From assembly GCF_000698595.1 (NCBI RefSeq), contig NZ_JFHC01000036.1, positions 19,398-83,397 of the forward strand: a stretch of 64,000 bases of DNA, written 5' to 3'. Source of the stretch: Caballeronia glathei (GTDB taxonomy: Bacteria > Pseudomonadota > Gammaproteobacteria > Burkholderiales > Burkholderiaceae). The position numbers and the translations under genes were made by a program. Every line of letters begins with the position of its first letter. Position 1 is the stretch's first letter. Below the pieces are notes generated by a model. It saw only the letters and a list, made by a program, of their open reading frames with translations, did no database searches and was not told the origin of the DNA. Shown piece by piece: positions 17,601-26,046 of the stretch.

Positions 17601-18548
17601 CCGGAGGACGTGCGCCTCATCATGATCGATCCGAAGATGCTGGAACTCTCGGTCTACGAGGGCATTCCGCATCTGCTGGCACCGGTCGTCACCGACATGA
17701 AGCTCGCCGCCAACGCGCTCAACTGGTGTGTCGGCGAAATGGAGAAGCGCTACCGGCTGATGTCGGCGGTCGGCGTGCGCAATCTGCAGGGCTTCAACCA
17801 GAAGGTGCGCAACGCCGAGGCCGCCGGCAAAAAGCTCACGAATCCGTTCTCGCTCACGCCGGACGCACCGGAGCCGCTCTCGACGCTGCCGCTGATCGTG
17901 GTGATCATCGACGAACTGGCGGACCTGATGATGGTCGCGGGCAAGCAGATCGAGCAGCTGATCGCGCGGCTCGCGCAAAAGGCGCGCGCCGCCGGCATCC
18001 ACCTGATTCTCGCGACGCAGCGGCCGTCAGTGGACGTGATCACGGGCCTCATCAAGGCGAACATTCCGACGCGGGTGGCGTTTCAGGTGTCGTCGAAGAT
18101 CGACTCGCGCACGATTCTCGACCAGATGGGCGCCGAGTCGCTGCTCGGTGCGGGCGACATGCTGTTCCTGCCGCCCGGCACCGGCTATCCGCAGCGGGTG
18201 CACGGCGCGTTCGTCGCCGACGACGAGGTGCATACCGTGGTCGAGTATCTGAAGCAGTTCGGCGAGCCGGAGTACGAGGAAGGCATCCTGTCGGGGCCGG
18301 CGTCGGAGGGTGCGTCGCAGGACCTCTTCGGCGACGCCCCGGACGCGGAAGCCGATCCGCTCTACGACGAGGCCGTGTCGTTCGTGCTGCGCACGCGGCG
18401 GGCGTCGATTTCGTCCGTGCAGCGGCAGTTGCGCATCGGCTATAACCGCGCCGCGCGGCTCGTCGAGCAGATGGAGACGGCGGGCCTCGTCTCGCCGATG
18501 GGCAACAACGGCAACCGCGAGGTGCTGGCGCCGGGGCCGGCGGAATAG
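14685..18548 (+). CDS. ftsK: DNA translocase FtsK (long-linker form)
   Basis: A 1287-residue septal DNA pump that moves chromosomes through the closing septum and activates XerCD at dif. The N-terminus has three clear membrane segments (about 4-27, 41-62 and 80-105); a fourth is not obvious. A Pro/Ala/Arg-rich linker follows from about 130 to 790. The motor carries Walker A GTTGSGKS near 949 and Walker B LIVVIIDELADLMM near 1073. The C-terminal gamma winged helix (about 1223-1287, VQRQLRIGYNRAARLVEQME) reads KOPS sites. I use the ATG at 14685; a TTG four codons upstream is possible. zntB converges 13 nt downstream. Confidence 0.94.
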   Translation: MHTVVLGWFGGSVVWFLPLLWRLVRSMLPDGAGLRGPGTIRLWLGFICVLLASSTLEGTLVGSFEAGAGVNRCGHALAAALGVLAGTASAALIALAVLLVSLPWLCDFQWRTVIAWANSAFGLGLKPQWLAAREKTPRAPREKSTRASRKKPSRTQGAHTDAGYRSTGFAGSASHDAPALGLPPATNREGGRYQRPTVWRPPAIRRSEAARTPGSATAPDGAYAERNEKPRQPAQRHPTPVEPVAPAGWLGGAQAGARSADPLAGSARRDGMRQAADAASGSTPRAPFTPGSGAVARAAGAGPGASSQGTTSNGRAPQREGASPQSAANASRGMQVPRASVERRPAPPATPRHGAPSHGAPAAGTPAIDQVPVFSRPAEPPGPPPAPETIQATLRSIEENAALWTSLAGASLARRHESQDAQADAKANGSTAATRAAPPMANGAPDHAVPSKPGTARDSASGGSPDPSGRVQAQPFHAGEGPLSAAALGETVAAGGAASPAADIGVTPREVEASPTIPAARADDKTASPASVSGEARNRFEAPPGNPGADSAGGVALPASDIDEPRPDAGTSSATPPWSSADADAPVSAHEDERISAASAPELADGASLDPAGAVERPAQAGTPIANAAATPSPVAAPPPAEAPPWIAEASTGAPAGVHPQAGYTPHADLDTRYRAASPLQLVNDAPQEPEPEDSAPDDEDEYAASNVVRFPGPAPVTAPAALPSPAYLAPVVAPSAQPGAAPVAYPPQAPAAPPSPAGSASFDGSVESAGTTEPRAPVRGFVPTEFEFHAPAASAVELPGLDLLAPASDEVEPVSEERLAETGQLIEQRLQEFKVPVTVVGASAGPVITRFEVEPALGVRGSQIVGLMKDLSRGLGLTSIRVVETIPGKTCMGLELPNAKRQIIRLSEILEDDVYRNSKSNLTIAMGKDIIGNPVVTDLARAPHMLVAGTTGSGKSVAINAMILSLLYKAKPEDVRLIMIDPKMLELSVYEGIPHLLAPVVTDMKLAANALNWCVGEMEKRYRLMSAVGVRNLQGFNQKVRNAEAAGKKLTNPFSLTPDAPEPLSTLPLIVVIIDELADLMMVAGKQIEQLIARLAQKARAAGIHLILATQRPSVDVITGLIKANIPTRVAFQVSSKIDSRTILDQMGAESLLGAGDMLFLPPGTGYPQRVHGAFVADDEVHTVVEYLKQFGEPEYEEGILSGPASEGASQDLFGDAPDAEADPLYDEAVSFVLRTRRASISSVQRQLRIGYNRAARLVEQMETAGLVSPMGNNGNREVLAPGPAE

Positions 18549-18561
18549 CGGGCGGGCCGCG

Positions 18562-19626
18562 CTACCAGAGCCTCAGCCTGCGCAGCAGGAATATCGTGAT
18601 GGCGGCGCACGCCGCCATCACCCCGAGCACGATCCAGAACGAGTAGTGCTCGTGCGTCCCCGGCAGCCCGGCGACGTTCATCCCGAAAATGCCCGACACG
18701 AGCGTCGCCGGCATCAGCAACGCCGACATGATCGCGAGCCACAGCAGCTTGCGGTTGATGTCCTCCGAAAGGAGCGCGGCGATCTCGTCCTGCAGCAGCT
18801 TGGCGCGCTCGTAAAGCGCTTCGAGTCCGGCGCCGAGCCCGTTGAGCACCTGAATCGCCTGGATCAGCGCTTCCATCGAACGCGGCTCGGCCCATTCCAG
18901 CCGCCTCGTGACCAGTTGCGTGAGCGCGTTGCGCTCCGGATCGATGAAGCGCTTCACCTCGACGAGCCGCCGCCGCACTTCGCCCAGCTCGGCGCGCCAG
19001 TTCGAATGGCGGCCGTCGATCACGCCCTCCTCCACGTCGTCGAGCCGGTCGCCGAGTTCGTCGATGCGGTCCGCGAAGGTCTCGTTCAAGGCCCGGATCA
19101 GGCCCGCGAAGAGATCGACGGTGTCGCGGAACATCGCGCCTTCTAGCACCGCGTGCCTCAGGCGGTCGGTCGACTGCAGCGGCTGCGCGCGCACCGTGAT
19201 CATGCGGTGCCGGTCGACGTAAAAGCGCAGCGCGCCCGTCGCGCGGCGCGACGCCCGCGCGTCGGGGTCCGCGTCCTTGGTGCCCGCGGGCGACACCGCG
19301 ACGCGCTCCAGATCCGCCACCACGCCGTACATGAAATTCGCGCCCATGTGCACGCGCGGGCGCTTGTCCTCGCCGTTCAGGAACTCGCGCGCCACGTCGG
19401 GCATCGACGTGACGCCGGTCAGCCAGTTCTCGACGGTGTCGTCGTTGGCGCTCAGATGCAGCCACGTGGGGCCTTCGCCCGCGATCGACGCGCGCGCTTC
19501 GTCCCACGACAGCCGCAGCGCTTCGGCGCCGGCAAAGCGAAACGCGCTGATGAAGCCCGGCGGAACCGGTTCGTTGCGTTCGGCCGGCGCGCGTCTCGCG
19601 GCCGTTTCGGTAGGGGTCGTGTTCAA
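18562..19626 (-). CDS. zntB: ZntB/CorA-family metal ion transporter
   Basis: A 354-residue CorA superfamily channel/transporter. A large cytoplasmic domain (WLHLSANDDTVENWL, then coiled helices in DELGDRLDDVEEGVIDG) is followed by two C-terminal membrane helices with the signature GIFGMN near residue 312 and VAGLPG after it, the arrangement of ZntB-type Zn2+/proton carriers rather than classical Mg2+ CorA. I chose TTG at 19626 because AAGGAAG lies 7 nt upstream; no ATG near the domain start has a comparable site. Ion specificity is inferred. It converges with ftsK. Confidence 0.85.
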   Translation of the reverse strand: MNTTPTETAARRAPAERNEPVPPGFISAFRFAGAEALRLSWDEARASIAGEGPTWLHLSANDDTVENWLTGVTSMPDVAREFLNGEDKRPRVHMGANFMYGVVADLERVAVSPAGTKDADPDARASRRATGALRFYVDRHRMITVRAQPLQSTDRLRHAVLEGAMFRDTVDLFAGLIRALNETFADRIDELGDRLDDVEEGVIDGRHSNWRAELGEVRRRLVEVKRFIDPERNALTQLVTRRLEWAEPRSMEALIQAIQVLNGLGAGLEALYERAKLLQDEIAALLSEDINRKLLWLAIMSALLMPATLVSGIFGMNVAGLPGTHEHYSFWIVLGVMAACAAITIFLLRRLRLW

Positions 19627-19980
19627 CGTTTCACTTCCTTGATGCTCTGCAGGTGGGCCGGAACGCCTAGCGCCACCGGAAAAATGCGACATCGCGCGGG
19701 TGCACTCCCGGCAGGCGCGGCGATTGCCGTCGCCATGACGGATGCCTCGCGGTACGGCACCGAAGCGACCGGCGGTGCACAACGGAACCGGCACGGCGTG
19801 CGCGATATCCTCGTGCGCCGTGACGCCGGCGGAAAACCCGCCACTGGCCTGGACCCGTGACCGTTGCCGGGCGTAGCCGCAGATCGGCTCGACGTGCCCG
19901 TGCGAGCCGGACAAGGCTAACGCGGACAGGATATCCTCATTGCCTTTCGAATCGGTCCAGTGCTTTCCCGCGCCGCATGC
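19627..19980. other. Gene-free region between zntB and the lactonase gene
   Basis: These 354 nt hold no supported gene. They must contain the zntB promoter and the 3' end of the lactonase transcript. I see no clear terminator hairpin with a T-run and no strong promoter. Confidence 0.4.
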
Positions 19981-21255
19981 TCAGGAGGGCGCCACCAGCT
20001 TGAAATCCACCGGCGAGCCGATTTCAAGACGTTTCGGGTCGGATGCGAGTTCGCCCGTCTCCGGATTGCGGCGGAAGAAATAGACGCTGTCGCTGTCCTG
20101 ATTGCCGACGATGAGCCAGTGCCCGCCCGGCTCGATGGTGAATTCGCGCGGCGTCCTGCCAAGCGTCGGCTGCCGGCCGATGAGGGTCAGGCGGCCATTC
20201 GACGGATCGACGGCGTAGATCACGATCTCGTTCGCATCGCCGCGGTTGGTCGCATAGACGAAGCGGCCGTCCGGCGACAGATGGATCGCCCCGCCGCCGA
20301 CCTTGCCCTTGAAGCCGGGCGCCGTCATCGGCAGGCTCTGGACCTGTTTCAGCCTGCCGTGCGCGTAATCGAACACGACGACCGACGCGTTCATCTCGGT
20401 GGTGAGGTAGGCGTGCGTGCCGCTTGCATCGAAGATCAGGTGGCGCGGGCCGGAACCCGGCGCGACGGGCGTATAGCGCGTCTCGGTCGGGCCGAGCAGG
20501 CCCCGGCTGCCGTCGGGTGTGTAGCGGTACACGTAGAGCTTGTCCACGCCGAGATCCTGCGCGAAGAGGTAGCGGCCGTCGGGCGAGAAGACCGTGGAAT
20601 GCACGTGCGAGTTGTCCTGCCGTCCTTTCACCGGGCCGCCGCCTTCGTGATGGACCGACAGCACGGAGCGGCCCAGCTGGCCGCCTGCGTCGAGCGCAAA
20701 CATGGCGAAGCTGCCGCCCGGCCTGGCCGCGACCGAGTAGTTGGCCGCGACGAGATAGTGCCCGTCCGGCGAAAGCGCGAGATAGCACGGATCATTGCCC
20801 GCGGTCGACACCCTGTTCAGGAAGCTCAGCTGTCCGCTCTGGCGATCGAAGCGAAACGCGCTCACGCCGCCGCGCTTCGATGCGGGGCCCTTGTCGCCGG
20901 GCAGTTCGTTGACGGCATACACGTACTGGCTGTCGCGGCTGACCACGAGATACGACGGGTTCACCGCCTGGGCCGACGCAAGGCGCGTCAACTCGCCGTT
21001 GCGCGTGTCGAAGCGGTACACGTAGATGCCTTCGCTCTTGCCGCTTCCCGTATAGGTGCCGATGAGCAGATCGTAGACGCCGTCGGCGGACGGCGCGCCC
21101 GGCGTTCCCTGCGCGAGCGCGTGCGCCGTGGCGAACGCGAGCATCAGCGCGAATCCTCTTGCCCACGCAAGCGGCCTGAAAACGCGCCCGCGCCATGAGG
21201 GGCGCGCGCCGGGACGCGGCCTGCCGGCGCAAGCGCCCGTATGGCTCTGATGCAT
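19981..21255 (-). CDS. Exported beta-propeller lactonase (6-phosphogluconolactonase-like)
   Basis: A 424-residue seven-bladed propeller of the lactonase (YbhE/Pgl) superfamily. Repeating blade motifs are visible: DGVYDLLIGTYTGSG, NPSYLVVSRDSQYVYAVNE, DPCYLALSPDGHYLVAANYS, HVHSTVFSPDGRYLFAQDL, GPRHLIFDASGTHAYLTTEM and TPREFTIEPGGHWLIVGNQ. Unlike E. coli Pgl it is exported: a 35-residue basic N-region precedes ALMLAFATAHALAQG. The start at 21255 has a good AGGAGG site. An exported form cannot serve the cytosolic pentose phosphate pathway, so it probably acts on an external lactone or sugar derivative. Confidence 0.85.
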   Translation of the reverse strand: MHQSHTGACAGRPRPGARPSWRGRVFRPLAWARGFALMLAFATAHALAQGTPGAPSADGVYDLLIGTYTGSGKSEGIYVYRFDTRNGELTRLASAQAVNPSYLVVSRDSQYVYAVNELPGDKGPASKRGGVSAFRFDRQSGQLSFLNRVSTAGNDPCYLALSPDGHYLVAANYSVAARPGGSFAMFALDAGGQLGRSVLSVHHEGGGPVKGRQDNSHVHSTVFSPDGRYLFAQDLGVDKLYVYRYTPDGSRGLLGPTETRYTPVAPGSGPRHLIFDASGTHAYLTTEMNASVVVFDYAHGRLKQVQSLPMTAPGFKGKVGGGAIHLSPDGRFVYATNRGDANEIVIYAVDPSNGRLTLIGRQPTLGRTPREFTIEPGGHWLIVGNQDSDSVYFFRRNPETGELASDPKRLEIGSPVDFKLVAPS

Positions 21256-21431
21256 GTGACCTCCTGATCGTCGGATTGCAGCTTTTTCGAGTTATGTTGC
21301 CGCATGGCGGCAGCGGAAGCCGGCCGGGCATGCGAGCGCGCAAGTTTCGGTCCCGCAGGGCACGAAACTTGCACAATGAGGCAGTCTCGCCAAAATCGAA
21401 CCAGACAACTCGAACCAACAAAGGAGTCGCG

Positions 21432-21584
21432 ATGAACATTCACCTGAGCCTGGGCCCGCTGGTTTCACTCATCGCCGGGATTCTGATTCTGATCATGCCG
21501 CGGCTGCTCAACTTCATCGTGGCGATCTACCTGATCGTGATCGGACTGATCGGCTTGTTCGGCGTCGGCGCCTCGCATTTCTGA
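21432..21584 (+). CDS. Small membrane protein, DUF3096
   Basis: A 50-residue protein that is almost wholly hydrophobic: two membrane segments (about 8-23 and 27-46) joined by the short loop MPRLLNF. This matches the DUF3096 family of tiny membrane proteins; function unknown. AAGGAG lies 7 nt before the ATG. It is divergent from the lactonase gene, with 176 nt between them. Confidence 0.82.
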   Translation: MNIHLSLGPLVSLIAGILILIMPRLLNFIVAIYLIVIGLIGLFGVGASHF

Positions 21585-21688
21585 AGCCTCGATCGACCGT
21601 GCTCATCACCCCGCTCACGCCCCCATCTGACGCCGGTTTCGCGGCCGGGTTCCGGACAAGGCGCGCATGAAGGCGGGACGCGCAAACG

Positions 21689-21720
21689 AAAACAGCCGCG
21701 CGCCCGAAGGCGCGCGGCTG
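21689..21720 (-). terminator. Intrinsic terminator after the 82-residue hypothetical
   Basis: Perfect 12-bp stem (21693-21704 with 21709-21720) and CGAA loop; on the minus strand the tail is TTTTCGTTT. Confidence 0.8.
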
Positions 21721-21756
21721 CGGCAATGCGATCGGATGTCCGGAGCGGGTGCCGGA

Positions 21757-22005
21757 TCAGCCGTTGGCGAGCTGGTCGAGACGCAGGCGCCCTTGCAGCG
21801 ACAGTCCGCCGACGGCGATCCCGCCGACGCCGTAGCTGTAGCGCGTGAAACAGGCGCGTTCGGTCAGAAAGGCCGCGGCGGTTTCCATGGCGTTGCGGGA
21901 GAGCCCGAGATGCCGGTAGTCGAGCGGAAGCAGCGAGTCGGCGTCGGAGACGCGGCTCGCTGCGGAAAGTATCGCAATGCAATCGGCTTTTGACGGATTG
22001 AGCAT
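21757..22005 (-). CDS. Hypothetical protein, 82 residues
   Basis: I do not recognise a family. The protein starts MLNPSKADCIAILSAASRVSD, has one central segment rich in small and aromatic residues (ACFTRYSYGVGGIAVGGLSL) and no signal peptide. GAGGAA lies about 9 nt before the ATG and a strong terminator follows the stop, so I take it as a real one-gene transcript. Composition is like its neighbours. Confidence 0.62.
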   Translation of the reverse strand: MLNPSKADCIAILSAASRVSDADSLLPLDYRHLGLSRNAMETAAAFLTERACFTRYSYGVGGIAVGGLSLQGRLRLDQLANG

Positions 22006-22501
22006 GAGTTTCTGTTCCTCGAAAACGCTACGCTAGAGACGGTTTGTCCAAACGACGATTTGAAGACCAGCAACGCGCAGCCGCGGCGGTAAGCCGGCTC
22101 GTGCGCGGTAAATGCACGGTAGTGCGGGTAATGCGCGAAAAGGGAAGCAGATTTGACGCGGCGCGGAGCGCGCGAGAGACGCGCGCAAAGAATCCGGTGC
22201 CAATCTTCATTTTAATCAGCTGTCTATTTTTTTTCCAAGGCCTTTATGCAGGTTTCGGCGTCGGCCGGCACGCGTTTCTTGCCTCGGCGTGCTGCCGTAT
22301 CGGGTGCCGATTGCTGCCGAGGTCGAACTATTGCGGCAAAATTCGGTTCGAACAGCGTTTAGTCCTTATCGGCCATGGATCAGCGGCCCGTCCGCGGTTC
22401 GCCGGCACGCATCGCGGTCAACGGCCGCGCGCGCCGGTGCACCACCGACCAACCCGCGACGCAGCGCCAGGCGTCGCCCGCACGAGAGCTTTCATTCGCC
22501 T
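22006..22501. other. Gene-free region upstream of the GH15 gene
   Basis: These 496 nt hold no gene I can support. The region is divergent between the 82-residue gene and the GH15 enzyme, so it should carry two promoters. An AT-rich patch with a run of eight T lies near 22216-22233. No repeat or RNA gene is recognised. Confidence 0.4.
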
Positions 22502-24367
22502 ATGCCAGCCCTGATTGAAGACTACGCGATGGTCGGCGACGGCCACACCGCGGCCCTGATCGCCCGCGACGGCTCGGTCGACTGGCTCTGCTGGCCGCGC
22601 TTCGACTCCGGCGCGTGTTTCGCCGCGCTCCTCGGCACGCCCGAGCACGGCCGCTGGCTGATCGCGCCGGATCTCCCGCCCGGCGCGGAGCCGCCCGCCA
22701 TCAGGCGCCGCTATCGCGACGACACGCTGATCCTCGAGACCGACTTCGAAACGCCCGACGGCGCCGTGACGATCGTCGACTTCATGCCCGCGCGCAACGG
22801 CCACTCGGAGCTCGTGCGCATCGTGATCGGCCGGCGCGGCACGGTGCCGATGAAGATGGAACTGGTGCTGCGCTTCGATTACGGATCGTCGATACCGTGG
22901 GTCAGCCGGCTGCCCGACGACAGCGGCATCAAGGCGGTCGTCGGCCCGGATCTGGCGGTGCTGCGCACGCCCGTCGAACTCGTTGGCGAGAACATGAAGA
23001 CCGTGGCGAACTTCACCGTCGGCGCCGGCGAGCGCGTGCCCTTCTGCCTCTGCTATTCGCAGTCGCATCTGCGCCTGCCGCACGCGCAGGACCCGCATAC
23101 ACAGCTCGCGCGCACCGAGAATCACTGGCGCGACTGGTCCGCGCAGAGCGATCTCTGCGGCAAGTGGGCGCGGCCGATCCGCCGCTCGCTGATCACGCTC
23201 AAGGCGCTCGCCTACGAGCCGACGGGCGGGATCGTCGCCGCGCCGACCACGTCGCTGCCCGAGCAGCTCGGCGGCACGCGCAACTGGGACTACCGCTACT
23301 GCTGGCTGCGCGACGCGACGATCACGCTGCTCGCGATGATGCGCGGCGGCTACTACGACGAAGCGCGCGCCTGGCGGGACTGGCTCGGGCGCGTGATGGC
23401 GGGCTCTCCCGAGCAGGTGCAGATCATGTACGGCATCGCGGGCGAGCGGCGCCTGCCCGAGTGGGAGGTCGAGTGGCTGCCGGGGTACGAGGGCGCGTCG
23501 CCGGTGCGCATCGGGAACGGCGCGGTGAACCAGCTGCAGCTCGACGTCTACGGCGAGGTGATGAACGCGCTGCATCTTGCGCGCGTGGGCGGCCTGCAGT
23601 GCGACGAAACCGCCTGGTCGATCCAGTGCGCGATGCTCAAGCATCTGGAGACCATCTGGCAAAAACCCGACGAAGGGATCTGGGAAGTGCGTGGCGGCAG
23701 CCAACACTTCACGTTCTCCAAAGTGATGGCGTGGGTCGCCTTCGACCGCGCGATCCGGTCCGCCGAAAAATTCGATCTTCCGGCCCCGCTCGATCACTGG
23801 CGCGCCATGCGCGCGCTGATTCACGCCGACGTCTGCGAAAAAAGCTGGAATGCTTCGATGAACTCGTTTGTGCAGACGTATTACGGCGATTCACTCGATG
23901 CAAGCCTTCTCCTCATTCCTCTGCTAGGCTTCCTGCCGCCGACCGATCCGCGTGTGACCGGCACCGTACATGCAATCGAAACGAATCTGACCCATGATGG
24001 CCTCGTGAAGCGCTATCACACGACGGAAGTGGACGACGGCCTGCCCCCCGGGGAAGGCACGTTTCTGGCTTGTAGCTTCTGGCTCGTCGACAATCTGGCG
24101 CTCCAGGGGCGCTTTTCCGAGGCGCACGCGATGTTCGAGCGGCTCCTCGGGCTTGCGAACGACGTGGGTCTTTTGTCGGAGGAATACGACACGGTGGCAA
24201 AGCGCCTTGTCGGGAATTTTCCACAGGCGTTTACGCACGTTGCGCTCGTGCACACCGGCATGAACCTGATGCGGCACGAGCAGGAAATGGCCCGCGCGAC
24301 CGGCCAGCCATCGAGCGGAGGCAACAGCATCGATGAAGCAGGCGCGACCGTGGCAAGCGAATCGTAA
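22502..24367 (+). CDS. Glycoside hydrolase family 15 protein (trehalase/glucoamylase-like)
   Basis: A 621-residue GH15 enzyme. The N-terminus (ALIEDYAMVGDGHTAALIAR, GSVDWLCWPRFDSGACFAAL) is typical of the bacterial trehalase/glucan-1,4-alpha-glucosidase-like branch. The catalytic (alpha/alpha)6 barrel begins around RNWDYRYCWLRDATITLL (about 259). Near the end LLSEEYDTVAKRLVGNFPQAF probably carries the general-base Glu. There is no signal peptide, so it acts in the cytosol on trehalose or glycogen-type glucans. I start at MPALIEDYAM; the upstream open frame is not family-like. The exact substrate is not shown. Confidence 0.9.
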   Translation: MPALIEDYAMVGDGHTAALIARDGSVDWLCWPRFDSGACFAALLGTPEHGRWLIAPDLPPGAEPPAIRRRYRDDTLILETDFETPDGAVTIVDFMPARNGHSELVRIVIGRRGTVPMKMELVLRFDYGSSIPWVSRLPDDSGIKAVVGPDLAVLRTPVELVGENMKTVANFTVGAGERVPFCLCYSQSHLRLPHAQDPHTQLARTENHWRDWSAQSDLCGKWARPIRRSLITLKALAYEPTGGIVAAPTTSLPEQLGGTRNWDYRYCWLRDATITLLAMMRGGYYDEARAWRDWLGRVMAGSPEQVQIMYGIAGERRLPEWEVEWLPGYEGASPVRIGNGAVNQLQLDVYGEVMNALHLARVGGLQCDETAWSIQCAMLKHLETIWQKPDEGIWEVRGGSQHFTFSKVMAWVAFDRAIRSAEKFDLPAPLDHWRAMRALIHADVCEKSWNASMNSFVQTYYGDSLDASLLLIPLLGFLPPTDPRVTGTVHAIETNLTHDGLVKRYHTTEVDDGLPPGEGTFLACSFWLVDNLALQGRFSEAHAMFERLLGLANDVGLLSEEYDTVAKRLVGNFPQAFTHVALVHTGMNLMRHEQEMARATGQPSSGGNSIDEAGATVASES

Positions 24368-24709
24368 ATTCATGTTTCCATTGTGCAAATTGTCGCTTGA
24401 AGACGGGATTGTTGCGTTGCACAATAGCGCTTTGTTGGCTATGATCAAGGAAGCAATTCCTACCGGTCGTCCGGCTGTAAGCTTGCTGAAGGTAATTTTT
24501 GCTCCCTTCGGTGCTCAAGCGGAAAGCGGTCGGGTCGTTAACCAGGCAGTACGTACTTGGAGCAGCGCAGCGAGCGAGCATCACACGCGACGCCACCGCG
24601 GCAGTAAGCGGCACGGCGGCACGCGCTAGACCATTGACTGCCGTAAGAGGCTAATCGCCGGGCGCAATACCGCGACAAACGGGCGTCACCGGATTTACAC
24701 GGGGCAAAC
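24368..24709 (+). other. Gene-free leader and promoter region of phaZ
   Basis: These 342 nt contain no supported gene. The proximal part holds the inverted repeat listed separately. TATGAT (24438-24443) is a possible -10 downstream of it. The remaining ~260 nt before phaZ have no recognised feature. Confidence 0.4.
24380..24425. promoter_or_regulatory. Inverted repeat upstream of phaZ, possible PhaR-type operator
   Basis: ATTGTGCAA (24380-24388) and TTGCACAAT (24417-24425) are exact reverse complements, 37 nt centre to centre. The right half is also part of a TTGTTGCGTTGCACAA sequence, reminiscent of the TTGTTGCA-type sites of the PHA repressor PhaR in related bacteria. The assignment to PhaR is inference. 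Confidence 0.45.
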
Positions 24710-25981
24710 ATGCTCTATCAATTTCACGAATTCCAGCGGGCGATGCTGTACCCGCTGACCGCATGGGCCCAGGCCGCATCGAAGTCGTTTCTGAATCCGG
24801 CCAGCCCGCTCGCCTACGTGCCGGGCTCCAGCCGCTTCGCGGCGGGCTATGAACTGCTTTACCGGCTTGGCAAGGATTACGAAAAGCCCGAGTTCGAGAT
24901 TCATCAGATCGTAAAGGACGGCCACAAGATCCCGATCGTCGAGCAGACGGACATCGAGAAACCCTTCTGCCGCCTCCTGCGCTTCAAGCGCTACGCCGAC
25001 GACAGTTCGGCCGTCAAGAACCTGAAGGACGAGCCGGTCGTGCTGGTCTGCGCCCCGCTCTCCGGTCACCATTCCACGCTGCTGCGCGACACGGTGCGCA
25101 CGCTCCTGCAGGACCACAAGGTCTACATCACCGACTGGATCGATGCGCGCATGGTGCCGTTCGAAGATGGCGCGTTCCATCTGGACGACTACGTCGAGTA
25201 CATCCAGGAATTCATCCGCTTTATCGGCGCGAAGGACCTGCACGTGATTTCGGTCTGCCAGCCGACCGTGCCGGTGCTCGCCGCGATCTCGCTGATGGCG
25301 ACCCGCGGCGAAGACACGCCCCGCACGATGACGATGATGGGCGGCCCGATCGACGCGCGCCGCAGCCCGACCTCGGTCAATTCGCTTGCGAACGAGCACT
25401 CGTACGAGTGGTTCGAGAACAACGTTATTTACACGGTGCCGGCAAATTATCCAGGCGTCGGCCGCAAGGTCTACCCGGGGTTCCTGCAGCACGCCGGCTT
25501 CGTCGCGATGAATCCGGAGCGTCACCTCACCGCGCACTGGGACTTCTATCAGAACCTGCTGCGCGGCGACGACGACGACGCCGAGCAGCATCGCCGCTTC
25601 TATGACGAATACAACGCGGTGCTCGACATGGCCGCCGAGTACTACCTGGAAACCATCCGCATCGTGTTCCAGGAATTCCGTCTTGCCGAGGGCACGTGGG
25701 ACGTGAACGGCGAGCGCGTGCGCCCGCAGGACATCAAGGGCACGGCGCTCTTCACGATCGAAGGCGAGCTGGACGACATTTCCGGCAGCGGCCAGACGCG
25801 CGCCGCGCATGACCTCTGCACCGGCATCCCGGCAAAGAACAAGCGCCACTTCACGGCGGAAAAGGCCGGCCACTACGGGATTTTCTCGGGCCGCCGCTGG
25901 CGCACGATGGTCTATCCGCAGCTGCGCGAGTTCATCCTCGAGCACGACAAGGCCCCGAAGAAGGAACCGGTGCCCGCATGA
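24710..25981 (+). CDS. phaZ: Intracellular poly(3-hydroxybutyrate) depolymerase (PhaZ)
   Basis: A 423-residue intracellular PHB depolymerase that releases hydroxybutyrate from native granules. The fold is alpha/beta-hydrolase with a cysteine nucleophile instead of serine: Cys183 in ISVCQPTVPVL, the same type as the Cupriavidus necator PhaZ1 class. The C-terminal catalytic His is probably in EKAGHYGIFSGRRWR. No signal peptide is present, as expected for a granule-associated cytosolic enzyme. It is a single gene; a TetR-type regulator converges on its far side. Confidence 0.94.
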   Translation: MLYQFHEFQRAMLYPLTAWAQAASKSFLNPASPLAYVPGSSRFAAGYELLYRLGKDYEKPEFEIHQIVKDGHKIPIVEQTDIEKPFCRLLRFKRYADDSSAVKNLKDEPVVLVCAPLSGHHSTLLRDTVRTLLQDHKVYITDWIDARMVPFEDGAFHLDDYVEYIQEFIRFIGAKDLHVISVCQPTVPVLAAISLMATRGEDTPRTMTMMGGPIDARRSPTSVNSLANEHSYEWFENNVIYTVPANYPGVGRKVYPGFLQHAGFVAMNPERHLTAHWDFYQNLLRGDDDDAEQHRRFYDEYNAVLDMAAEYYLETIRIVFQEFRLAEGTWDVNGERVRPQDIKGTALFTIEGELDDISGSGQTRAAHDLCTGIPAKNKRHFTAEKAGHYGIFSGRRWRTMVYPQLREFILEHDKAPKKEPVPA

Positions 25982-25982
25982 C

Positions 25983-26020
25983 GAAAAAGGCACGCCGCGC
26001 CTGCCGGGCGCGACGTGCCT
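25983..26020. terminator. Hairpin terminator between phaZ and the tetR gene
   Basis: AGGCACG (25988-25994) pairs with CGTGCCT (26014-26020), with an inner GC-rich stem. The minus-strand tail has five T, so it best serves the TetR gene; it can also end phaZ. Confidence 0.75.
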
Positions 26021-26046
26021 CGTTCGTCATGCGATATTTCAAATGC

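Noticed and set aside
16398..18002. Long open frames antisense to the ftsK linker and motor
   Set aside because: They lie opposite conserved FtsK sequence; the composition mirrors Pro/Ala codons.
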